From Rathayibacter sp. SW19 (GTDB lineage Bacteria > Actinomycetota > Actinomycetes > Actinomycetales > Microbacteriaceae): a stretch of DNA of 64,000 bases. A program made the translations under genes and the position numbers. The stretch covers positions 4,526,001 to 4,590,000 of the forward strand of contig NZ_CP133020.1 in the NCBI RefSeq assembly GCF_030866825.1, read 5' to 3'. The notes beneath the pieces are model-generated. The model saw only the letters and a list, made by a program, of their open reading frames with translations, searched no databases and was not told where the DNA came from. Positions 34,457 through 42,646 of this stretch are shown here, in pieces (position 1 is the stretch's first letter; every line of letters starts with the position of its first letter).

Positions 34457-35080
34457 CTAGTCGGCGAGGATCAGGTACAGGGCGCGGCGTGCCTCATCGA
34501 GCTTCTCGATTGCGGCGGCGCGTTGTGCGTCTGTCGCGGAGTGCCGCATTTGGTGCACCACTCCCATCAGCTTGCCGACGCTCTCGATGAACGCAGCGTC
34601 CGCTGCGCTCGGACCGGGATTGGCCTGCCAGGCGCGCGCGAGTTCGTCCGAGTTCTCCTCGACATACTCGCGGCCGGCGTCGGACAGCTCGTACTCGGTG
34701 CGCTTGCTGTCGCCGTTGGCAACGATCAGCTCCTCATCGACGAGCTGTTGCAGGGTCGGGTAGACCGATCCGGGGCTGGGCCGCCACGATCCGCCGGTCT
34801 TCTCGGCGATGGCCTTGATCAGGCCATAACCATTGGAAGGTCCTTCTGCCAGGAGTGACAGGATGGCGGAACGGATGTCGCCGCGATTCGCGCGGCGTCC
34901 GCCGCGTGGGCCGAAGCCACGAGGGCCGAACCCGCCTGGGCCGAAACCGGCGAAACCTGGGCCGAAACCGGCGAAACCGCCGGCACCCATCCCGTAGCCG
35001 CGCCCGCGGTGACCCTCGGAAGGGTCGTGGTTGAATCGCCCGAACGGCGATCCGTGTTCTGAATTGTGTGCGTCTTTCAT
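34457..35080 (-). CDS. PadR-family regulator with Gly/Phe-rich N-terminal tail
   Basis: 207 residues. Residues 30-65 are a Gly/Phe/Pro/Arg-rich low-complexity stretch (GGFAGFGPGFAGFGPGGFGP then RGGRRANRGD), followed by the PadR winged helix (RSAILSLLAEGPSNGYGLIK, GGSWRPSPGSVYPTLQQLVD, SKRTEYELSDAGREYVEE) and a C-terminal dimerisation helix. PadR proteins repress efflux or detoxification genes; the next gene upstream is a DHA2 pump on the same strand, separated by a repeat array. A 20-base operator-like palindrome lies 60 bases before the start, so autorepression is likely. Confidence 0.9.
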   Translation of the reverse strand: MKDAHNSEHGSPFGRFNHDPSEGHRGRGYGMGAGGFAGFGPGFAGFGPGGFGPRGFGPRGGRRANRGDIRSAILSLLAEGPSNGYGLIKAIAEKTGGSWRPSPGSVYPTLQQLVDEELIVANGDSKRTEYELSDAGREYVEENSDELARAWQANPGPSAADAAFIESVGKLMGVVHQMRHSATDAQRAAAIEKLDEARRALYLILAD

Positions 35081-35139
35081 GGTCGCAGTATCCTTTCATT
35101 GCTCCCCACATGGGAGCTATCGCAGCAATTCTGCGATGT

Positions 35140-35159
35140 GTCAAAGATATATCGTTGAC
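35140..35159 (-). promoter_or_regulatory. Likely PadR operator
   Basis: GTCAAAGATATATCGTTGAC: GTCAA/TTGAC arms around GATATATC, palindromic except one pair. GATATATC-type cores are usual for PadR binding sites (established for the family in general). Two further small stem-loops (GCTCCC/GGGAGC at 35101-35117, CGCAG/CTGCG at 35121-35135) lie between it and the start. Confidence 0.6.
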
Positions 35160-35216
35160 TTTTGCATGTCAAGACGAATTCAGCAGACCCGAAGGAAAGT
35201 GCACGGCGCCGCGCAT

Positions 35217-35458
35217 CCGTTGGTCGAGTAGCCCGCGAGCGAAGCGAGCAGGCGTATCGAGACCCGCATCGAGGCCCGCATCTAGGCCGCGCACGAGGTC
35301 TCTTGGTCCATTGGTCTCTAGGTCTCGAGGTCTCGATACGCTCGCTGGCGCTCGCTACTCGACCACCGGGGTGCGGGCGCTCGCTACTCGACCACCGGGG
35401 TGCGGACGCTCGCTACTCGACCACCGGGGGTGCTGGCGCTCGCTACTCGACCACCGGA
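35217..35458. repeat. GTCGAGTAG repeat array, inverted pair plus tandem half-units
   Basis: One arm (GGTCGAGTAG...GTATCGAGACC) is followed by short GAGGCCCGCATC-like repeats, then the inverted arm (GGTCTCGATACGCTCGC...CTACTCGACCACC) and three more half-units CGCTCGCTACTCGACCACCG at about 33-base steps. The last unit supplies the stop codon (TAG, 35445-35443) and the final VE of the DHA2 transporter. With the PadR operator it fills the 35081-35442 gap. Confidence 0.85.
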
Positions 35459-37167
35459 ACTAGTGCTCGCCGTGAACGCGCCCGCAGCCGAAGCGCAAAC
35501 ACGAAGCCGAGTGCAAGGAATCCGGATGCCGCCAAGAGCGACGCGCGCGACGCATCCGCCATACCGTTCGAGAGGGCGCTCGCGACGGCGGGTCCAGATG
35601 CGCCTAGCTTGCCGGTCTCGCCTTGCGCCCGGATCGGGGCGATCGTTCCTCCGGCCGAAAGTTGCGTCGAGTCGGACAGCTGCTGCGAGACTGCCGGTGG
35701 CAGGCCCGGCACCGTGTGCAGTTGTGCGGGCACGGCCTGAGCCAAACCGATCGCGAGAACGGCCCCGATCAGTGCGGTTCCGAGCGCTGCGCCGACCTGC
35801 CGCACAGTGCTCTGCGTTGCGGAGCCCTGGCCGGACTGCTCGGGCGGGATATCTCGCAACACCGTTCCGGTCAATTGGGCGGAGGCGAGGCCGAGGCCGA
35901 GCCCGTAGAACACGAGGAGAGCGGCTAGCAGCCAGGGCGAGCCGTGCGCGCCGAGGGTGAGCGCGGTCGCGATGATGCCGATCACCTCAATGCCGAGGCC
36001 GAGAAGCACGACGTTCGGTGCCCCCATCCGCTCGGAAAGATGGCGTGCCATCGAGCCGGAGAAGAACGCGCCGACGCCCATCGCCGCCAGAACGAGGCCG
36101 GCGCCGAGCGTCGTGAGCCCCATCGCGTTGACGATGAAGAGCGGGAGGACGAACAGCAGGCCGAACTCTCCGATTGCCACGCACAGCGCGGTCAGATTGC
36201 CCCAGGTGAAGGTGGGCACGGAGAACAGCCCCAGGTCGAGGATCGCGGAGCGCCCGTTGTGTCCGCGGTGTCGCTCCCACAGCACGAAGAGCCCGATCGC
36301 GACGATTCCGATCGCGCCGATCACAGGGATCGGTGAGATCGGTGCGGTTTGCGGCCAAACCCAGCCGAAGATGTGGAAGTCGGCGACCGGTGCCCACCAG
36401 CCGAGCGTGCGCCCTTCGATCATGGCGAAGACGAGTGCCCCGAAGCCGATCGCGCTGAGCAACAGGCCGTCGACGTCCAGCCCGCGTGCGCGGATGACTG
36501 TCTTCGTTTCTGCGACCGTCAGGTAGGTGCCGACCAGCACGAGAATGCCGAACGGAATGTTGACGATGAAGATCCACTGCCAACTGAACGCGGTGGTCAG
36601 CCATCCGCCGAGAAGCGGGCCGAACGCAGCCATACCCGAGATCACGGCGCCCCAGACGCCGAACGCCACGGCGCGATCGCGGCCGCGGAAGGTCGCGTTC
36701 ACCGTCGACAGCGTGGTGGGCAGGATCAGCGCACCACCGACGCCTTGCACGACTCGCGCAAGGATCAGCGCGCCCGCCCCGGCGGAAAGCGCGGCCAGGA
36801 GACTGCCGAGCATGAAGACGAGAACGCCGACCACGAGCATCCGACGCCGGCCGAGCCGGTCGCCGAGCCGCCCGGCCGTCAACAACAGTGCTGCGAAGAC
36901 GACTGAATAAATGCCGTTGACCCACTGTGCCTGGCTCAGATCGAGTTTCAGGTCATCGATCAGCACCGGCAGCGCGACACCCACGATGGTGCCGTCGAGA
37001 ACGATCATCGAGAGGGCGGCCGCCAGCACACCCAGGCCGATCCAGCGGCGTCGACCGGATGGCGGTGCCTGCGGCGCTGCGGACGCGGCTGAGGATGCAG
37101 CTGCGACTGCAGTCTGTTCCATTGCGGTGCGCTCCCGCATCGTCTTGTCCGTGCGCCCGTCTGTCAT
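35443..37167 (-). CDS. DHA2-family (EmrB/QacA-type) MFS drug exporter
   Basis: 574 residues from the ATG at 37167 (GGAGG 11 bases upstream; a longer in-frame extension is unlikely). About 14 membrane helices; MFS loop motifs GRLGDRLGRRRML and GLGLGLASAQLTG, with the DHA2 motif VLDGTIVGVALPVLIDDL in TM1. Proton-coupled export of cationic or lipophilic drugs is the family role. Its regulator may be the PadR gene downstream, because PadR commonly controls such pumps. The last residues (VVE) and the stop come from a GTCGAGTAG repeat, so the native C-terminus is altered slightly. Confidence 0.9.
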   Translation of the reverse strand: MTDGRTDKTMRERTAMEQTAVAAASSAASAAPQAPPSGRRRWIGLGVLAAALSMIVLDGTIVGVALPVLIDDLKLDLSQAQWVNGIYSVVFAALLLTAGRLGDRLGRRRMLVVGVLVFMLGSLLAALSAGAGALILARVVQGVGGALILPTTLSTVNATFRGRDRAVAFGVWGAVISGMAAFGPLLGGWLTTAFSWQWIFIVNIPFGILVLVGTYLTVAETKTVIRARGLDVDGLLLSAIGFGALVFAMIEGRTLGWWAPVADFHIFGWVWPQTAPISPIPVIGAIGIVAIGLFVLWERHRGHNGRSAILDLGLFSVPTFTWGNLTALCVAIGEFGLLFVLPLFIVNAMGLTTLGAGLVLAAMGVGAFFSGSMARHLSERMGAPNVVLLGLGIEVIGIIATALTLGAHGSPWLLAALLVFYGLGLGLASAQLTGTVLRDIPPEQSGQGSATQSTVRQVGAALGTALIGAVLAIGLAQAVPAQLHTVPGLPPAVSQQLSDSTQLSAGGTIAPIRAQGETGKLGASGPAVASALSNGMADASRASLLAASGFLALGFVFALRLRARSRRALVPVVE

Positions 37168-37295
37168 CGCCCGATTGCCTCCACTGTAGAGACTAGACAG
37201 CGCGCACCAGCATACGCATCGTTCAAAGGTTTGAATCGCGACCTTCCGTACTGCGGCCGCTCGCTCTGAGGCTGAGCTCGGAGGATGATGATGAG

Positions 37296-38435
37296 ATGAT
37301 GAGCAGTCTGAACGCGGAACACAACGCCCCAATGGGGATCGAGGGAATCGACTCACGGCTGGAGGTGCTGTCCGAAGCGCCTCTCGTGCTTGCGACACCG
37401 ATCAACCTGCTCGGACACGGCCCGGTCACGGACAAGTCAGTGCTGTTTGTCCGCAATATCCAAGATCTCGATGAGGCGATGACTCTCGACCCTCTGCCGA
37501 TCGACGGTTGGCGGCTGGAACTCACTGGTCTCATCACGCCGTCTCGCGTCGTCATCAGCGCAGAAGAACTACTCGACATGGAGCAGGTCGAATATGAAAT
37601 GGTGCTCCAATGCTCCGGCAATGGCCGCGCACTCTATCCGGGGATCCCCGGAACGCCCTGGACCCAGGGCGGCATCGGCAACGTTCGCTTCACCGGCGTG
37701 CCGCTGGCTGCTGTGCTGGCGAAGCACGGTGTGACCGTCGACTCGCAAGTGCGATTCGTGACGGCCGAGGGTCGACGCGGTCCGCTCGGGGGTGAGTTCC
37801 CGGACCTCGAGCACAGCCTGCCGGTTGCGGATGTGCTGTCCACGAGCATCCTGGCGCTTCAACTCAATGGAGAACCGCTCCCTGCAATCCATGGCGGCCC
37901 GCTGCGCCTCGTCACGCCAGGGTTTTTCGGAACGATGCAACTGAAGTGGCTCGCCCGATTGCGGTTCGAGGTCGCCGAATCGACGTCTTTCTACCACGCC
38001 ACCGAATACCGGGTGCCGTTGGAACGCATCGATCCAGAGGAAGACTTTCAGTTCACCCTTGAGAACAGCCGACCGACCTGGTCGATTCGGCTGATGAGTT
38101 ACATTCTCGACCCGCAACCGGATGCCGCACTTCCAACCGGAGAAGTGACCGTCTCCGGCGTCGCCTACAACGATGGCGCAGCTCGGCTCGAATCAATACT
38201 CGTGTCTGTCGATCGTGGGCTCAGCTGGCAGTCCGCAGACTTCACCGTGCCCGAAAGCCCGTACGCCTGGTACGCGTGGTCGATGCAAGCCCGGTTCGAG
38301 CCGGGCGAGTACGAAATCTGGTCCCGCGCCATCGACGACCTCGGCCGCACTCAACCACTTGACGGAAATGTGGACTGGAATCCGAACGGCTACGAATGGG
38401 CCGGGGTCTTCAAGACCAGAATCACCGTCACCTGA
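37296..38435 (+). CDS. Sulfite-oxidase-family molybdopterin oxidoreductase
   Basis: 379 residues; GGAGG precedes a run of ATGs (37285-37299), and the frame starts at 37296 or 37299. The Moco-binding Cys is in VLQCSGNGR (about 108), and the C-terminal part has the expected HGGPLRLVTPGFFG and KWLARLRF segments and the Mo-co dimerisation domain (VTVSGVAYNDGAARLESILV). There is no Tat or Sec signal, so the enzyme is cytosolic or is exported by another route. The electron acceptor is not encoded next to it. It is divergent from the DHA2 gene and convergent with serine hydrolase 3, with a stem-loop between. Confidence 0.9.
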   Translation: MMSSLNAEHNAPMGIEGIDSRLEVLSEAPLVLATPINLLGHGPVTDKSVLFVRNIQDLDEAMTLDPLPIDGWRLELTGLITPSRVVISAEELLDMEQVEYEMVLQCSGNGRALYPGIPGTPWTQGGIGNVRFTGVPLAAVLAKHGVTVDSQVRFVTAEGRRGPLGGEFPDLEHSLPVADVLSTSILALQLNGEPLPAIHGGPLRLVTPGFFGTMQLKWLARLRFEVAESTSFYHATEYRVPLERIDPEEDFQFTLENSRPTWSIRLMSYILDPQPDAALPTGEVTVSGVAYNDGAARLESILVSVDRGLSWQSADFTVPESPYAWYAWSMQARFEPGEYEIWSRAIDDLGRTQPLDGNVDWNPNGYEWAGVFKTRITVT

Positions 38436-38520
38436 CCGGATCCAGCGTGCCCGTGTTTTGAATCGGCCCGCGAGAGCGTCCAAGGCGATCAGACGCCGCT
38501 GGTCACCGACCTTCGACCGC

Positions 38521-38539
38521 CCGCGCCGCATCGGCGCGG
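38521..38539. terminator. Stem-loop between sulfite oxidase and serine hydrolase 3
   Basis: CCGCGCCG-CAT-CGGCGCGG, a perfect 8-base stem directly after the hydrolase stop on the minus strand and 85 bases after the sulfite oxidase stop. Confidence 0.6.
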
Positions 38540-39727
38540 TCACGGTTTGCTCAATACTTTGACCAACGCTGCGAAGACGGCCTGTGCAGGGCTTTGCTGC
38601 GCATCAGCAGGCCCGAACGGCACGTCGCTGTTCACGATCACGATGATCGTCGTGTCAAGCGCGTAGTTGTGGAAAAGCACCGTGTTGTATCCGGGAATCT
38701 CGCCGTCATGGCCCCACCAGCCGTTGCGGTCGCCGATGCCCAGTCCGTACCCGGCCTGCGCCGTGTTCGGCGGAATGTTGCGGATGATCGAGTCGCGGCG
38801 CAGCTTCTGCATGGCCGGAGTCAGGATGCCGTGTCCGGTGAACAGAGCGTCACTCCACTTCTCCAGATCGCTGAGTGTGGAAATCACCTGACCGGCCGTG
38901 AATGCGATCGATGGACTGAACTCGGTCGCATCCGCCGTCTTGCCGTCCGGTTGTCCCTGCTCGGTGATGCCGCTCAGGTACGGTGACGCGATGGTGTTCG
39001 TCCCAACGGGAAAGCTTGAGTGCGTCATCTTCAACGGCTCGAAGATCCGCTTGTTGAACACGGTGGCAATCGGCTCACCCGTGACCTTCTCGATCACCAT
39101 GCCCAGGAGTACATAGTTGGTGTTCGAGTACGCCCAGCCGGCACCGGGCGCGAAGTCCGCAGGCTGGCCCTTCTCGAAATCGACGAGCGATTGCGGCGTC
39201 CACTGCTTCTGCGGGTCGGCGAACACGGCGTTCTGCCACGCGGTGCTGGCCGTATACGAGGGGATGCCGCTGGTCATGTCCGCGAGTTGGCGCAGCGTCG
39301 CCGTGTCGCCATTGGGCATCCCGGGCACGTACTTGCCGATGGTGTCGTCGAGCGAAAGCTTGTGCTCTTCGACCAGCTGAAGCAGAATCGTCGCCGTCAT
39401 GGTCTTGGTCAGGCTGCCGATCCTCGTGCGATCGTCCGGCGTCACCGGCGTGTCTGTGCCTTGCGCCGCAGTGCCGCTGCTGCCGATCCAGGTGCCGGCG
39501 GGGGAGGTCACCTCGGCGATAGCTCCCGGGCTACCGGCCTGCGTCCGTGTGCCATCCAGCGCCTTTTGCAACGCTGCCGCCGTCGACGAGTCGAGTGTCG
39601 GAGTGGGAGCCGATGTGGTCGCAGCATGCGGCTTGGCAGGTGCGGTTGCTGCGCATCCGGACGCCAGGAGAAGAACTGCGGATGCCACTGCGAGCGTCGA
39701 CAGGGCACGGTTTCGGAACATTCTCAT
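38540..39727 (-). CDS. Secreted serine hydrolase lipoprotein 3
   Basis: 395 residues from the ATG at 39727, chosen for GGAG upstream and because it gives a clean lipoprotein signal (MRMFRNRALSTLAVASAVLL, lipobox LASGC, Cys25); the ATG at 39796 overlaps the preceding stop and would add 23 residues. Motifs: SLTK (105-108), YSN (200-202), HDG in WWGHDGEIPGYN. Same S12 fold as the other three; it differs by lacking the TKPV block of hydrolases 1 and 2, so it is of a different sub-branch. It follows a 94-residue gene and both are downstream of operator site 6. Confidence 0.9.
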   Translation of the reverse strand: MRMFRNRALSTLAVASAVLLLASGCAATAPAKPHAATTSAPTPTLDSSTAAALQKALDGTRTQAGSPGAIAEVTSPAGTWIGSSGTAAQGTDTPVTPDDRTRIGSLTKTMTATILLQLVEEHKLSLDDTIGKYVPGMPNGDTATLRQLADMTSGIPSYTASTAWQNAVFADPQKQWTPQSLVDFEKGQPADFAPGAGWAYSNTNYVLLGMVIEKVTGEPIATVFNKRIFEPLKMTHSSFPVGTNTIASPYLSGITEQGQPDGKTADATEFSPSIAFTAGQVISTLSDLEKWSDALFTGHGILTPAMQKLRRDSIIRNIPPNTAQAGYGLGIGDRNGWWGHDGEIPGYNTVLFHNYALDTTIIVIVNSDVPFGPADAQQSPAQAVFAALVKVLSKP

Positions 39728-39792
39728 CTTCACTCCAGGGTCTCGTCGATCGGACGGTGCTTCACGCCTGCCGCGCGGCTCGGACAGCTGAC

Positions 39793-40077
39793 TCACGGGT
39801 GTGCCTCCAATTCTTCGGTTCTCACAACTCGGTCAGCGTATCCCGGGCCGCCCGTGAGCGACTCCGATTCGGCGGTGAGCAGGGTGACCTGCTCGAAGAC
39901 CCCGGTGACCATCTGGATGGGGCGCTTTGCGATCGTGAAAGTGACCTCCCAGTTGCCCCGGTCGACGAAGGTCACGTTCTGCTCGGGATTGTCCGCACCA
40001 TTTCCGGACACGCTCCAGTAGGTGTTTTGGCTCTCCGGCACGTTCGTCGCGGCGGACTGCACGACAGTCGCCCCCAT
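39793..40077 (-). CDS. 94-residue protein related to the surface-protein modules
   Basis: Starts at the ATG at 40077 (GGGAGAA upstream) and ends with a stop overlapping an in-frame ATG of hydrolase 3. It has no signal peptide. The segment DRGNWEVTFTIAKRPIQMV aligns with DRGHWVVDFVIAPTVVRVL of surface protein 1 and with RGDYEATFAVTRRAMTVV of surface protein 2, and NTYWSVSGNG matches their YWVTGTG stretch. I read it as a shortened relic (or a soluble derivative) of one surface-protein module, placed under the CTAG palindrome of the second locus. The alternative is an unrelated small protein; the alignment is by eye. Confidence 0.65.
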   Translation of the reverse strand: MGATVVQSAATNVPESQNTYWSVSGNGADNPEQNVTFVDRGNWEVTFTIAKRPIQMVTGVFEQVTLLTAESESLTGGPGYADRVVRTEELEAHP

Positions 40078-40159
40078 GAGTTCTCCCGTCTCGACGTTGC
40101 CGGCTGGGTGTCGCCGACTCGCTCGCCCCCAATTTTCTGCCGAGCTTGGACGCACGGCG

Positions 40160-40175
40160 ATAGACCTAGGTAGCC
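40160..40175 (-). promoter_or_regulatory. CTAG-palindrome operator site 6
   Basis: On the minus strand GGCTACCTAGGTCTAT followed by CGC, 83 bases before the ATG at 40077. It also lies 56 bases before the TCS2 kinase on the plus strand, so it may serve both directions. Confidence 0.6.
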
Positions 40176-40230
40176 AGAACACCGGCGCCCTCGCCAACGC
40201 CCGCATCCGGCAGGGCCGTACCCTGGTGAC

Positions 40231-41985
40231 ATGGTTACCCCGACGGCCGGGCGATCGACACGCTTCCGATCACTCGACCAAGCGCTGATGTTGCTGCTTC
40301 TCTGCTCGCTCGGGCTGGGTGCGATCGAGCTGGCGCTCGTACTACCGACCTCCGGGCAGATCTGGTGGGTGTATGTCCTGTTCATGATCGTGTTCTGGGT
40401 GTATGTCGGAGCGGGCACGCTCGCCTGGCACAGGCGCCCGAGCAATAACATGGGCAGGCTCATCGTCATCGGCGGGCTCGCGGTGTTCGCGGGCAGCCTG
40501 GCGAACACAGGAATCGGCGCTCTGATGGCAGTCGGCACCGTGTGCGCCACGATAGTGCTCGCTGTCACCATTCATCTTCTCCACGCGTTTCCATCCGGAC
40601 GCGTGCATGGTCGCCTGTCGCGCGCAACAGTGATAGCGGCGTATGTCACGGCGCTGGTGCTGCAGGCGCCCCTTTACCTGTTCGACAGCACCGCTCCTCC
40701 GATCCTCGTCATCGCCGATCGGCCGGACTTGGTGTTGATCGGGGGATGGGTGCAGCGTGCGGCCGGAATCGCAATCGTCGCCTCCACGATGATCATCCTC
40801 GGATGGCGTCTCGCGCATGTCGACGCATCACGTCGCCGCGTGCTTGCACCGCTTTTCGCTTACGGGATGCTGGCTGTGCTGGTCTTGCCACTGCGTTCCA
40901 GCGTGCTGGAACCACTGTTCGGCCTCTCTCCGCTCGCCGGCGCCACGCTGCAATTCATCATTTTCGCCGGTATTCCGATTGCCTTCACACTCGGGGTGCT
41001 CCGCGGCGGATTCGCACGCACGGGCGAACTGCAGGAGCTCAGCGCCTGGCTCGGCGAGACGGACACAGCGCGACCGGCACTGGCGCAGGCAGTGGCCCGC
41101 GCTCTCGGTGACAACTCCATCGAAATCGTCTTCTGGGTGCCGGAACGCTCTGTCTGGGTGGATGCCACCGGTGCACTGGCCGAGGTGCCCGATCGACCTG
41201 GCGAGCGCTCGGCGGTGGAGGTGCTGCTCGCCGGCCAGCGGGTCGGTGCGATCGTGTACGACGCAGGTCTCATCGCCGACCCGGAGCTGGTGCGCACAGC
41301 GGGCCGGGTGATCGCCATCGCTGTCGAACGGGAACGTCTTCTCGCAGAACTCCTGGCCAGTCAGGCTGCCCTGCTCAGCTCGCGTGCACGACTGGTCGCG
41401 GCGGCGGATCGAGAGCGGCGGCGAATCGCCCGAGACCTGCATGACGGCCTCCAGGTTCAGCTTGTGCTGCTCGCGATCGAGGCGCAGCAGATTGCCGCCG
41501 AGGCCGGATCGCCGGCTGACACCGCCCAGCGGGCGACGACACTGCGCAAGGGCATTGACGCCGCGGCCGGCGAGTTACGCCGCCTCGTGCACGATGTGAT
41601 GCCGGCCACGCTGATCCAGCGAGGACTCTCCGCCGCCACTGAAGATCTGGTCGACCGGATGCCGGTGCCCACCAAACTGCACCTGCGCTTGAGCGACGGC
41701 GCGCTGCCCGAGACGATTGAAAGCACGGCCTATTTCTTGATCGCAGAGGGACTCGTGAACGCACTGAAGCATTCCAAGGCACGCTCACTCGCCGTGCTTC
41801 TCGAACGCGACGGCAACCGCCTTCTGGTCGAGGTGCACGACGATGGGATCGGCGGCGCTTCTTTCGACGCGGGGCGCGGGCTGAGGGGTCTGGCCGACCG
41901 CGTGGATGTCGCCGGCGGACGGCTGAGGCTTCACAGTGAACCCGGTCACGGAACCCGATTGACAGCAGAGTTGCCATGCGCGTAA
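40231..41985 (+). CDS. TCS2 sensor histidine kinase, paralogue of TCS1 kinase
   Basis: 584 residues from the ATG at 40231. Same layout as the TCS1 kinase: multiple membrane helices, ALRGGFARTGELQEL-like linker (here VLRGGFARTGELQELSAW), GAF-like region, ERRRIARDLHDGLQ (catalytic His), HATPase with EGLVNALKHS and DDGIGGA. It is followed by the regulator with a 10-base overlap. Conservation with TCS1 covers the whole length, which indicates gene duplication together with the neighbouring hydrolase. The regulatory input is unknown. Confidence 0.9.
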   Translation: MVTPTAGRSTRFRSLDQALMLLLLCSLGLGAIELALVLPTSGQIWWVYVLFMIVFWVYVGAGTLAWHRRPSNNMGRLIVIGGLAVFAGSLANTGIGALMAVGTVCATIVLAVTIHLLHAFPSGRVHGRLSRATVIAAYVTALVLQAPLYLFDSTAPPILVIADRPDLVLIGGWVQRAAGIAIVASTMIILGWRLAHVDASRRRVLAPLFAYGMLAVLVLPLRSSVLEPLFGLSPLAGATLQFIIFAGIPIAFTLGVLRGGFARTGELQELSAWLGETDTARPALAQAVARALGDNSIEIVFWVPERSVWVDATGALAEVPDRPGERSAVEVLLAGQRVGAIVYDAGLIADPELVRTAGRVIAIAVERERLLAELLASQAALLSSRARLVAAADRERRRIARDLHDGLQVQLVLLAIEAQQIAAEAGSPADTAQRATTLRKGIDAAAGELRRLVHDVMPATLIQRGLSAATEDLVDRMPVPTKLHLRLSDGALPETIESTAYFLIAEGLVNALKHSKARSLAVLLERDGNRLLVEVHDDGIGGASFDAGRGLRGLADRVDVAGGRLRLHSEPGHGTRLTAELPCA

Positions 41986-42623
41986 TCATCGGCGAAGACG
42001 AGGTGCTCTTACGCCAAGGGCTCGAGCTCCTGCTGGAGCGCGGCGGCTTCGACGTGGTCGCCGCCGCGCCGGATGCCGACCAGCTGATGGAGGCAGTCGA
42101 GGCGCATCATCCAGACCTTGTTGTAACCGATATTCAGATGCCGCCGAACCGAACAGACGATGGAATGGTCGCTGCGCTCCGGATTCGCTCCCAGCATCCG
42201 GAGATCGCAGTGGTCGTGCTCTCACAGTACGTGCAACGTCGTTACGTCGCAGAACTGTTGGCCGACGGCTCGGCGAAGGTCGGTTACCAGCTCAAACAGC
42301 GCATTTCCGACGTCGAGACATTTCTCGGCGATCTGCGGAAGGTCACGGCGGGCGGCACCGCGATCGATCCAGATGTCATCGCCGTGATGATGAACCGTGC
42401 GAAACTGGGCAACGGCGACGTTGCACGATTGACGCCGAGACAACAGGAGGTTCTCGCACTGGTGGCTGAAGGCCGCAGCAACGCCTCGATAGCGGCACAG
42501 CTCGTGGTGACGGAACGCGCAGTCGTGCAGCACATCTCTCGCATCTACAGCGCGCTGGGCATGCCGGCCGACGCAAGCGACCATCGCAGAGTGCTCGCGG
42601 TGCTGCGTTATTTGGCCCAATAG
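41976..42623 (+). CDS. TCS2 LuxR-family response regulator (canonical)
   Basis: 215 residues. Acidic pair in IGEDE, phospho-acceptor Asp in VVTDIQMPP, Ser in VLSQ, and Lys in GYQLKQR are all present, unlike in the TCS1 regulator. The LuxR domain (TPRQQEVLALVAEGRSNASI, VTERAVVQHISRIYSALGM) is standard. It is the better candidate for an active binder of the CTAG palindromes. It is convergent with serine hydrolase 4, 23 bases apart. Confidence 0.93.
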   Translation: MRVIIGEDEVLLRQGLELLLERGGFDVVAAAPDADQLMEAVEAHHPDLVVTDIQMPPNRTDDGMVAALRIRSQHPEIAVVVLSQYVQRRYVAELLADGSAKVGYQLKQRISDVETFLGDLRKVTAGGTAIDPDVIAVMMNRAKLGNGDVARLTPRQQEVLALVAEGRSNASIAAQLVVTERAVVQHISRIYSALGMPADASDHRRVLAVLRYLAQ

Positions 42624-42646
42624 TTCTTGGGGGCTCCGTGGCAGAC

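Noticed and set aside
37283..37303. GATGAGATGATGAG as a further OmpR-type operator
   Set aside because: It consists of overlapping ATG triplets at the sulfite-oxidase start and has no TCTCATC partner.
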